This document shows, one piece after another, positions 6,670 through 11,703 of a stretch of 11,703 bases of DNA (positions within the stretch are counted from its first letter, which is position 1; each line of letters begins with the position of its first letter). Source of the stretch: an uncultured bacterium (GTDB lineage Bacteria; Cyanobacteriota; Vampirovibrionia; Gastranaerophilales; Gastranaerophilaceae); assembly GCA_900551675.1 (NCBI GenBank), contig URXH01000065.1:1-11703 (forward strand). The letters are read 5' to 3'. The translations under genes were made by a program, and so were the position numbers. Under the pieces are notes generated by a model. It had not been told where the DNA came from. It ran no database searches and saw only the letters and a program-made list of their open reading frames with translations.

Positions 6670-6876
6670 ATGACTACAGGACGTATCGATGCTATAGGAT
6701 TTGATGATAAAACTAGCAAAACAGCTTATACATCACAGGTAAAAAAGAAAAATCCCTGGGATGAAATCGGGGCTGTAATGAATGGGATTGGTTCGTTGAA
6801 CTTGCCGTCAAATTTTAACAGCGCATTTACGGTAGGCAAGCCTGGTACTGAGACACAAGGGGCATTTTTAGGCTGA
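6670..6876 (+). CDS. Small protein of 68 residues, unknown function
   Basis: A 68-residue protein with a textbook Shine-Dalgarno AAGGAG eight bases before ATG. It is soluble, without Cys, membrane helix or signal peptide. The N-terminal part is polar and Lys-rich (SQVKKKNPWDEIG at 22-34), followed by a Gly/Asn-rich C-terminal half (MNGIGSLNLPSNFNSAF and GKPGTETQGAFLG). It looks intrinsically flexible. It lies 108 bases after sdaAA and 59 bases before coaX, so it may be a separate unit. I do not recognise the family; the strong start context is the main reason to call it. Confidence 0.65.
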   Translation: MTTGRIDAIGFDDKTSKTAYTSQVKKKNPWDEIGAVMNGIGSLNLPSNFNSAFTVGKPGTETQGAFLG

Positions 6877-6900
6877 TACTTTGCAAAAAGTTTTTCTTTG

Positions 6901-6936
6901 TAATACACTAATCTTCGAAAGAGGATTAGTGTATTA
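6901..6936 (+). promoter_or_regulatory. 13-bp perfect hairpin at the coaX start, Shine-Dalgarno in the loop
   Basis: TAATACACTAATC (6901-6913) and GATTAGTGTATTA (6924-6936) form a perfect 13-bp stem with a 10-base loop. The coaX Shine-Dalgarno AGAGGA (6920-6925) lies mostly in the loop, and the A of the start codon is the last stem base. No U-tract follows on either strand, so it is not a normal terminator. It could be an RNA element controlling initiation or a DNA operator. Confidence 0.55.
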
Positions 6937-7724
6937 TGTTATTAACGGCCGATATTGGAAATACAAGCATTACCCTGGGGCTATTTGAAGAAGATGCCCT
7001 TGTAGAAGAATACAGGCTTGCATCTGATAAAGATTTATCTCTGGAAGAATATGAAGTTCTTTTGAAAACATTGTTTAAGGATTTTAAAGTAGACGGCTGT
7101 ATTATATCTTCTGTTGTAGAAGAGTTAACGCAAAAATTTAAAACAGCAGTTGATAATGTTTTTAAACTTGATGCGGTTATTTTATCAACTGATATAAATA
7201 CAGGTGTAACAATAGCTCTCGATAACCCTGAAGAAGCAGGGGCTGACAGAATCGCAAATGCTGCAGGAGCCTATGTTTTGTATAAACACCCAGTTATTGT
7301 TGTTGATTTTGGAACAGCTACGACATTTGATATCGTAAATAGCAAAGGAGAATTTGTCGGTGGTATAATTGCTCCCGGATTAAATCTTCAATTGAAGGCG
7401 CTAAATAAATTTACTTCCAAACTGCCTCGCATCGAAGTTGCTCTTTCAAGTTTTGCAATAGGGCATAATACCTCGGATGCAATACTTTCGGGAGTTTTAA
7501 GAGGTTCTGCTGCAATGATTGACGGTCTTATAGAACAGTGTGAAAAAGAGTTGGGGGAAAAAGCTGTTATTGTTGCAACAGGCGGATATTCAGGACTTGT
7601 CGCAAATTATTTGAAAAGACATTTCGATTTTATCAACCCGACCTTAACCCTTGAAGGTTTGAGATATTTGTATCAGATAAACAAATTAGATGTCGTAAGT
7701 GAACTGGAGAAAGTTCCCCATTAA
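6936..7724 (+). CDS. coaX: Type III pantothenate kinase
   Basis: CoaX phosphorylates pantothenate, the first step of coenzyme A synthesis; the type III enzyme needs a monovalent cation and is not feedback-inhibited by CoA. The 262-residue product shows the ASKHA-fold motifs: phosphate-1 DIGNTSI (6-12), the pantothenate/cation region NPEEAGADRIANAAGAY (97-113), phosphate-2 VVDFGTATTFD (122-132) and GGIIAPGL (142-149), then VIVATGGYSG for the adenosine side. Length is normal. The start at 6936 is imposed by MLLTADIGNT and by AGAGGA ten bases upstream, inside a strong hairpin. Its 3' end overlaps convergent rex by 39 bases. The common partner birA is not next to it. Confidence 0.95.
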   Translation: MLLTADIGNTSITLGLFEEDALVEEYRLASDKDLSLEEYEVLLKTLFKDFKVDGCIISSVVEELTQKFKTAVDNVFKLDAVILSTDINTGVTIALDNPEEAGADRIANAAGAYVLYKHPVIVVDFGTATTFDIVNSKGEFVGGIIAPGLNLQLKALNKFTSKLPRIEVALSSFAIGHNTSDAILSGVLRGSAAMIDGLIEQCEKELGEKAVIVATGGYSGLVANYLKRHFDFINPTLTLEGLRYLYQINKLDVVSELEKVPH

Positions 7725-8300
7725 GTTTTCGTTCCAAACCTGTACATCTGATGGAACAGAAAGCACAACAGGGGCAAAATTCCATATATATTTTATATTG
7801 GATTTTACAAGAAAGTTTGCCGTTATCTGTGCAAATTGTGCGGGAACAGTTAAAATCGCGATATCTGCTTCTTCTTTTTTTGCAATTTCAGGAAGTTTTT
7901 TAATATCTTGAATTTCCATATTATTGACTATTTTACCTATTTTTTCAGGTGAATTATCAAATAATGAAAGGATATTTAAACCATAGTCTTTGAAATTTCC
8001 ATAGTTTGCAATGGCTGTTCCAAGATTGCCTGCACCTATGATAAAAGCTTTTTTAGTTTTCTTAAAACCCAGTGTTTTTTCTATTGAAATTTTCAATTCT
8101 TTAACAATATAGCCTACTCTGTTTTTGCCTGAATTGTTTAAAAGGTTTATATCTTTTCTGACCTGAGAATCATCAATATTTAACAATCCGGCAATCTGTC
8201 TGCTGGAAATAAATTCTATGTTTTTATCTATATAGTCGGTTAATATGCAATGATAAAGGGTAAGCCTGTTTATAACTTTGTCTGAAATTTTTTTATTCAT
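7686..8300 (-). CDS. rex: Redox-sensing transcriptional repressor Rex
   Basis: Rex represses fermentation and respiration genes and releases DNA when NADH rises relative to NAD+. The 204-residue product has an N-terminal winged helix (about 1-75; SSRQIAGLLNIDDSQVRKD at 32-50 is the recognition region, then RVGYIV) and a Rossmann NAD(H) domain starting KAFIIGAGNLGTAIANY (84-100) and continuing through ILSLFDNSPEKIG and ADIAILTVPA. Length is typical. The start is fixed by homology to the usual N-terminus; no Shine-Dalgarno precedes it, and the -10 element is so close that the mRNA should begin at or within a base or two of the ATG. It overlaps the 3' end of coaX tail to tail. Confidence 0.93.
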   Translation of the reverse strand: MNKKISDKVINRLTLYHCILTDYIDKNIEFISSRQIAGLLNIDDSQVRKDINLLNNSGKNRVGYIVKELKISIEKTLGFKKTKKAFIIGAGNLGTAIANYGNFKDYGLNILSLFDNSPEKIGKIVNNMEIQDIKKLPEIAKKEEADIAILTVPAQFAQITANFLVKSNIKYIWNFAPVVLSVPSDVQVWNENLMGNFLQFTYDI

Positions 8301-8315
8301 ACTATTATTATAGCA
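8301..8315 (-). promoter_or_regulatory. Extended -10 promoter of rex, predicted leaderless
   Basis: On the - strand TGC-TATAAT (complement of 8307-8315) forms an extended -10 element. Six bases (complement of 8301-8306) separate it from the ATG at 8300, so the expected +1 falls on or next to the A of the start codon. A TTTACA sits 14 bases upstream of the -10 (complement of 8327-8332), too close for a normal -35; the region at the right spacing reads TAGTTT. Confidence 0.6.
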
Positions 8316-8328
8316 TAAATTTGATGTG

Positions 8329-8369
8329 TAAACTAAAAAGGCCTCTTATAGCACAGGCCTTTTAGTTTA
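8329..8369 (-). terminator. Bidirectional-looking terminator between the 88-residue gene and rex
   Basis: The arms at 8329-8344 and 8355-8369 pair over about 15 bp with one bulged A, centred on AGGCCT, with a 10-base loop. On the - strand the GGCCT stem is followed by TTTTTAGTTT, ending the transcript of the 88-residue gene 35 bases after its stop. The 3' arm overlaps the upstream part of the rex promoter. Confidence 0.75.
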
Positions 8370-8403
8370 TATTTTAAAAAGTTATTTGAAAAAATTGTTT
8401 ACT

Positions 8404-8670
8404 TTATTTAACATCATTTTTCTCTTTACCCAGGAAGTAATTTAAAATTCCATATACAGGATTTATCATTACGGCCATTTGGGCACTTTCTTTTGCTTTT
8501 TCAGGATTCTTTTTTACTGCGCGATAAATCCCTACTGCTGTAGGACTGGATAACAATGTCGCAAGTAATAATTTATCCTCATTATCGGATTGTTTTTTTT
8601 GCTGTTCAACAGGTTTAAGATAATATTGTTGTCCGTTAATTTGTACAGTTTTTACTTCAGGATGTCCCAT
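8404..8670 (-). CDS. Small protein of 88 residues, unknown function
   Basis: An 88-residue protein with a purine-rich ribosome binding site (AAAGGGGA on the - strand, complement of about 8676-8683) before the ATG. The N-terminus is a compact polar segment VKTVQINGQQYYLKPVEQQ, then a Lys/Gln-rich stretch, then two moderately hydrophobic segments: LLLATLLSSPTAVGIYRAV (about 34-52) and MAVMINPVYGILNYFLG (about 66-82), separated by a charged KKNPEKAKES. These could be membrane-associated helices or a small helical bundle. It is a single gene between a non-coding gap and the terminator ahead of rex. I do not recognise the family. Confidence 0.6.
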   Translation of the reverse strand: MGHPEVKTVQINGQQYYLKPVEQQKKQSDNEDKLLLATLLSSPTAVGIYRAVKKNPEKAKESAQMAVMINPVYGILNYFLGKEKNDVK

Positions 8671-8709
8671 AATTTTCCCCTTTCGTGTTTACCTTTAAAA
8701 TTTTCCCCT
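8671..8709. repeat. 11-base direct repeat AATTTTCCCCT upstream of the 88-residue gene
   Basis: Copies at 8671-8681 and 8699-8709 start 28 bases apart, and a partial TCCCCTA follows at about 8730. On the - strand each reads AGGGGAAAATT; the promoter-distal copy supplies the ribosome binding site of the 88-residue gene. The second copy could be an operator half or a second ribosome landing site. Confidence 0.4.
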
Positions 8710-9103
8710 AAGTGGTTAATCCCCTATGTATTATTAAAAAAAAATTCTGCGGTGAAAAATTGCGTGTGGAATTTTATATACATGCCTTAATATGCGAAAA
8801 TAGAGCGCTTTAACTGTATTAATAAATCTTTACAAATACATTTTTATGCATTTTGTAATATCAAAAAATAAGAAAGAGAACGCAAAAAAAATGACGAGGT
8901 TGCGATTACATACTCGTCATGCTTATGAATTATATATGTATTGTTGTGTTAGCTATCTTATCATCAAGCTCTCTCTTATATTATATATATACCACATAAC
9001 TAATACTTTATAACTATATGTAAAGAAATGTTTCTAATTCTTTAGTATTATTTAGAAAAACAAAGCATTCTTAAGGCTTAGTTTGAAAGGCTGCCTGATT
9101 CCG
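8710..9103. other. Non-coding gap, about 390 bases
   Basis: I find no gene here with a plausible start and ribosome binding site on either strand. It holds the - strand terminator at 8884-8920, an imperfect dyad TACAAA...TTTGTA around 8832-8858, a TATATATAAT tract at about 8979-8990 (- strand) that could be a -10 element for a short transcript ending at that terminator, and a 7-bp dyad TTTCTAA/TTAGAAA at 9031-9058. No promoter for the 88-residue gene stands out. Confidence 0.5.
8884..8920 (-). terminator. Rho-independent terminator, - strand
   Basis: ATGACGAG (8891-8898) pairs perfectly with CTCGTCAT (8913-8920) around a 14-base loop; read on the - strand the stem is followed by about eight U residues (complement of 8884-8890). 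It ends either the murT-pdxJ-zinc-ribbon transcript, with a 3' untranslated region of about 180 bases, or a separate short RNA starting near 8975. Confidence 0.75.
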
Positions 9104-9418
9104 TTAATTATTAAGACGTTTTTCTTCTTCTTTTACAAAATTAGCAAGGGCTTCAAGATGTTTGTCTTCGATTGCGTCAATAAGTTCTTTTACTGATTTA
9201 ATTTTCCCGAGAGCAAAACCTGTCTCTGCAAGAAGCACACAATCGTTACAGAGTCTGTATCCTTCATATTCAATCGAACCTGCGAGGCATTTATTTTTTC
9301 CGCAGCAGTCGCAGTCAAAGTATTCATCTGTAATGTCAGGGTTGTCTTCAATATCGTCTAATCTCATTTGTTCGACTACCTGAGCCATTTCTTCTATAAT
9401 TTCTTTTTCTGATTTCAT
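9104..9418 (-). CDS. Small zinc-ribbon-like protein, 104 residues, unknown function
   Basis: A 104-residue acidic protein with a central Cys cluster: Cys36, 38, 39 and 44 in FDCDCCGKNKCLAG, then Cys57 and Cys60 in YRLCNDC. The C-x2-C ... C-x2-C arrangement (36/39 with 57/60) fits a zinc ribbon or treble clef. It is flanked by an N-terminal acidic helix (EKEIIEEMAQVVEQMRLDD) and a C-terminal charged helix (VKELIDAIEDKHLEALANFV) that could dimerise. The start has GGAGG (complement of 9423-9427) four bases upstream. It lies 175 bases downstream of pdxJ behind a structured leader and is probably co-transcribed or separately regulated. The binding partner, nucleic acid or protein, is unknown. Confidence 0.75.
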   Translation of the reverse strand: MKSEKEIIEEMAQVVEQMRLDDIEDNPDITDEYFDCDCCGKNKCLAGSIEYEGYRLCNDCVLLAETGFALGKIKSVKELIDAIEDKHLEALANFVKEEEKRLNN

Positions 9419-9564
9419 AAATCCTCCATTGCTTACGCTGTATCCTCCCTTGAAAATGAATTTGTTAATTTTTCATTGTAATCCCTCCTCGAAATCAGAG
9501 ATTTAGGTCCTCACGCAAGGAAAGGACATTCATTATCAGCTCTCTATCAATGAAATGTTAACAA
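9419..9564 (-). promoter_or_regulatory. Structured leader with long outer stem, micro-ORFs and three Shine-Dalgarno sites
   Basis: Between pdxJ and the zinc-ribbon gene, 9548-9564 and 9462-9478 are inverted repeats of 17 bases matching at 15. They enclose hairpins GTCCT/AGGAC (9507-9511 with 9523-9527) and AAATC/GATTT (9492-9504). The 5' arm can alternatively pair with the adjacent ATAATGAATG (9527-9536), so two folds compete. On the - strand GAGGAGGG (complement of 9483-9490) is six bases before a three-codon ORF, Met-Lys-Asn-stop (9465-9476), lying in the 3' arm. A second SD-like AAGGGAGG and a Met-Glu-Asp-Leu-stop ORF whose TGA overlaps the gene's ATG follow. This looks like a cis-acting control region; the ligand or signal is unknown. 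Confidence 0.45.
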
Positions 9565-9593
9565 TGCCCTTTTTAAGGGAGGTCGTTTTTTAT

Positions 9594-10304
9594 TTATTTT
9601 ATTAGCCTGTTCATTAGGCTTACAGCTTCAGGCAGACCTGTGAATACTGCGCGTGAAATTATGCTGTGTCCGATGTTTAATTCGTGCAGCCCTTGTATTT
9701 CATGCATTCTGTGAACATTTTCATAATTTAGTCCGTGTCCGGCATTTACTTTTAAGCCTAAAGACTGTGCTAATTCTGCTGATTTTTTCAGTTTTTGAAA
9801 TTCCTGTTCTTCCTCTTCGTAGCCGTAGCATTCTGAATATGTGCCTGTATGAAGTTCAATAAATTGTGCCCCTGTTTTTGCTGATGCTTTAACCTGTTGT
9901 TCATCGGGATCAATAAACAAACTTACGATAATACCGGCATCCAGTAAAGGTTTTATAAATTCTGTAATCTTGTCAAGCTGCCCTGAGACATCAAGACCTC
10001 CTTCTGTCGTGATTTCCTGACGTTTTTCCGGTACAAGACAGATTGAATACGGTTTTATATCAAGGGCGATTTTTTGAATATCTTCTGCCATTGCCATTTC
10101 AAGATTTAAACGTGTTTTAAGTTTGCCAATTAATGAATATACGTCTTCATCTTTAATATGGCGTCTGTCTTCTCTTAAATGTGTAGTGATAGATGATGCG
10201 CCGTTTTCTTCTGCAATTTCTGCAGCTTTTTCGACAGATGGTTCAACGCCGCCTCTTGCATTTCTTAATGTTGCTATATGATCTATATTTACGCCTAATA
10301 ACAT
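9594..10304 (-). CDS. pdxJ: Pyridoxine 5'-phosphate synthase
   Basis: PdxJ condenses 3-amino-2-oxopropyl phosphate with 1-deoxy-D-xylulose 5-phosphate to pyridoxine 5'-phosphate, closing the DXP-dependent vitamin B6 pathway. The 236-residue TIM-barrel protein matches the family nearly throughout: MLLGVNIDHIATLRNARGG, SSITTHLREDRRHI, LNLEMAMAEDI, SICLVPEKRQEITTEGGLDV, VSLFIDPDEQQVKASAKTGA, QFIELHTGTYSE, LKVNAGHGLNYENV and ELNIGHSIISRAVFTGL. I place the start at 10304, where AAGGAGG precedes the ATG by five bases, not at an upstream TTG (10337) that lies inside an intergenic hairpin. It follows murT with a 46-base gap and no terminator. No pdxA is present in the window. Confidence 0.96.
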   Translation of the reverse strand: MLLGVNIDHIATLRNARGGVEPSVEKAAEIAEENGASSITTHLREDRRHIKDEDVYSLIGKLKTRLNLEMAMAEDIQKIALDIKPYSICLVPEKRQEITTEGGLDVSGQLDKITEFIKPLLDAGIIVSLFIDPDEQQVKASAKTGAQFIELHTGTYSECYGYEEEEQEFQKLKKSAELAQSLGLKVNAGHGLNYENVHRMHEIQGLHELNIGHSIISRAVFTGLPEAVSLMNRLIK

Positions 10305-10325
10305 TTTTACCTCCTTATATCTGAG

Positions 10326-10346
10326 ATTCTGAAACAAGTTCAGAAT
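10326..10346. repeat. 8-bp palindromic hairpin in the murT-pdxJ gap (possible dispersed repeat)
   Basis: ATTCTGAA (10326-10333) and TTCAGAAT (10339-10346) flank the loop ACAAG. The whole fills the gap between murT and the pdxJ ribosome binding site. It has no U-tract. The sequence resembles, from memory, a palindrome of the type ATCCTGAAACAAGTTCAGGATGA scattered between genes in many bacterial genomes; in an operon it may affect mRNA processing. Confidence 0.5.
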
Positions 10347-10350
10347 GATA

Positions 10351-11676
10351 TTATTTACTTTCTTTTGTTAATTTTAAAAGCGCTGTGTATGACGGCAGTA
10401 TGGTTGTTTTGCCATCTATTGTAGCCTTATCAATTGCTTTTTTTATATTCGGCTCAATGATAATTTTTTCCTGCGGAATTCCTGCATATTTTAATCTTAA
10501 TGCCATATCGTTTGCACGGGTACCTGATGTTATGACAAGTTTCTGCGCATTTTTCAATTGTTCAAAATCACTGTCCCACAGCCAGGAAATATCCCTGCCG
10601 TCTGCATAGTTATCGTTAATTGCAATTACGATATTAGAGTTTAAATCAACGGTTTTCAAAACTTCACTTGCGCCTGTCGGGTTTTTTATAAGCTGAATTA
10701 CTGTTTGATTTCCGTTAATCATGCGTTTTTCTGTCCGTCCAAAAATAGCATGATAAGTATCAAGCGCTTTTTGTATTTCTTCCTGATTTAAGCCGTTTTC
10801 AAACGCAAAAGCAATAGAAGCGAGTGCGTTATAAGCATTGTAAAGACCTGAGAGGCTTACTCTAAATTCAAAGGACAACCCTCTGTTTTTGACTGTAATT
10901 ATAGAATAATCGTTATATACTCTTACATCAGCAGGATAATTGCATTCAGGGCGTTTATACCCGCATTCTGGACAGTAGTAGTGCCCCTGCTGTGCGAAAA
11001 ATTGTTTTAAATATTTCAGTTCTTTCCCGCAGGAACAGTTAAATACTTCTGACGGCGCATTTGATTTATGTGTGTATGTGCAGTCATATTCTATATTTTC
11101 AAATCCATAGTAAACTGCATATTTTGTTGTATTAAATGTCGCAACAATAGGATCATCGGCATTTAAGATAAGTTTCAAGTCCGGATTTTTCGCTATTGCA
11201 TTTTTTATAAAGCCTGCAGTTGTATTAAGCTCTCCGTATCTGTCAAGCTGGTCGCGAAAAAGGTTTGTAACTACAAGATAATCAGACTTCATATAATCGT
11301 AGAGTTTTGTCAGATAGGCTTCATCAGATTCTATTACGGCATAATCGAATCTTTTCAAAGGCTCTATTTCAAGAGCAAACACATTTGCAACACCTGTTAG
11401 CATGTTTGCGCCTTTCAAATTGTGAATAACCTTCTGGTTTGCGGTTTCCAGTATATGCGCAATAAGTCCCGATGTTGTTGATTTTCCGTTTGTGCCTGTA
11501 ATTGTTACAATGCGTTTTTTGACATATTTAGAACAATATTTTAAAAAATCAGGACAGATTTTTAAAGCAGTCATCCCTGCAAAAGAGGTGCCGGATGACA
11601 TGTTTAAAAGTCTTATCCCCATATATGCGCACTTTGCCGTTATTAATGCCGGATAGAATTTTAGTTTCCCTATCAT
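10351..11676 (-). CDS. murT: Lipid II isoglutaminyl synthase, Mur ligase subunit MurT
   Basis: MurT with the glutaminase GatD amidates the alpha-carboxyl of D-Glu in lipid II, using ATP and glutamine-derived ammonia. The 441-residue product has a Mur-ligase central domain with P-loop TGTNGKSTTSG (60-70), ESDEAYL (116-122) and TNLFRDQLDRYGE (137-149); an inserted Cys4 zinc ribbon (Cys214, 216, 235, 238; CSCG...CPECG); and a C-terminal DUF1727 domain with INDNYADGRDISWLWDSDFE (353-372), whose Asp residues belong to the conserved MurT/GatD activation site. AAAGGA lies seven bases before ATG 11676, though the frame is open upstream to the window edge. GatD normally sits next to murT; here pdxJ follows instead, so gatD must be upstream beyond the window or elsewhere. 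Confidence 0.93.
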   Translation of the reverse strand: MIGKLKFYPALITAKCAYMGIRLLNMSSGTSFAGMTALKICPDFLKYCSKYVKKRIVTITGTNGKSTTSGLIAHILETANQKVIHNLKGANMLTGVANVFALEIEPLKRFDYAVIESDEAYLTKLYDYMKSDYLVVTNLFRDQLDRYGELNTTAGFIKNAIAKNPDLKLILNADDPIVATFNTTKYAVYYGFENIEYDCTYTHKSNAPSEVFNCSCGKELKYLKQFFAQQGHYYCPECGYKRPECNYPADVRVYNDYSIITVKNRGLSFEFRVSLSGLYNAYNALASIAFAFENGLNQEEIQKALDTYHAIFGRTEKRMINGNQTVIQLIKNPTGASEVLKTVDLNSNIVIAINDNYADGRDISWLWDSDFEQLKNAQKLVITSGTRANDMALRLKYAGIPQEKIIIEPNIKKAIDKATIDGKTTILPSYTALLKLTKESK

Positions 11677-11703
11677 AAATAGTCCTTTAGACGTATTCTC
11701 TTT

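Noticed and set aside
8590..8790. 66-codon + strand frame over the 88-residue gene and its upstream region
   Set aside because: It has no ribosome binding site, a low-complexity composition, and is mostly antisense to a better gene.
9565..9593. CCCTT/AAGGG hairpin just after pdxJ as its terminator
   Set aside because: The stem is only 5 bp and on the pdxJ strand no U-tract follows; on the other strand T6 comes six bases too late.
10305..10337. N-terminal extension of PdxJ from a TTG at 10337
   Set aside because: It would place the protein start inside the intergenic hairpin and before a perfect AAGGAGG site; family members begin near MLLGVNIDHIATLRN.

Overview
This is a low-G+C bacterial chromosome segment with dense, mostly operonic genes and ordinary housekeeping content. 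The mix fits a non-photosynthetic gut relative of the cyanobacteria (Gastranaerophilales/'Melainabacteria'): a pilin-like protein with an Asp-x-Asn-Gly...Pro-Asn loop, single-copy Rex, type III pantothenate kinase, MurT, DXP-route PdxJ, and several small family-restricted proteins. That assignment is inference from gene style, not a marker-gene result.

Layout. (a) 1-529: the 3' part of a pilin-like gene and its terminator. (b) 532-3435: a promoter followed by four overlapping genes on the + strand: a HEAT-repeat protein, queC, a DUF366 protein, and a membrane-anchored SPOR protein. An in-frame coding-like tail follows the last stop. (c) 3567-4361: surE on the - strand. (d) 4362-5012: a 650-base gap holding a likely + strand small RNA with a strong terminator, a 46-residue gene on the - strand, and the sdaAB promoter. 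(e) 5013-6561: sdaAB-sdaAA, the two-subunit iron-sulfur L-serine dehydratase. (f) 6670-7724: a 68-residue unknown protein and coaX, each preceded by a hairpin that involves its ribosome binding site. (g) 7686-8300: rex, convergent with and overlapping coaX, with a promoter placed so that the mRNA would be leaderless. (h) 8404-8670: an 88-residue unknown gene. (i) 8671-9103: a non-coding gap with a - strand terminator. (j) 9104-11676: a - strand run reading murT, pdxJ, a structured leader, and a small zinc-ribbon protein.

How the genes connect. queC makes preQ0 for queuosine; the DUF366 gene is translationally coupled to it and is the best candidate for an undescribed role. SdaAA/SdaAB turn serine into pyruvate and ammonia, CoaX starts CoA synthesis, PdxJ makes pyridoxine phosphate, Rex senses NADH/NAD+, and MurT amidates the peptidoglycan precursor with a GatD partner not seen here. 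I see no defence system, CRISPR array, prophage, insertion sequence, tRNA or rRNA. The most interesting non-ordinary signals are RNA-level: the sRNA candidate at 4511-4636, the long-stem leader at 9462-9564, the 13-bp hairpin at the coaX start, and the leaderless rex promoter.
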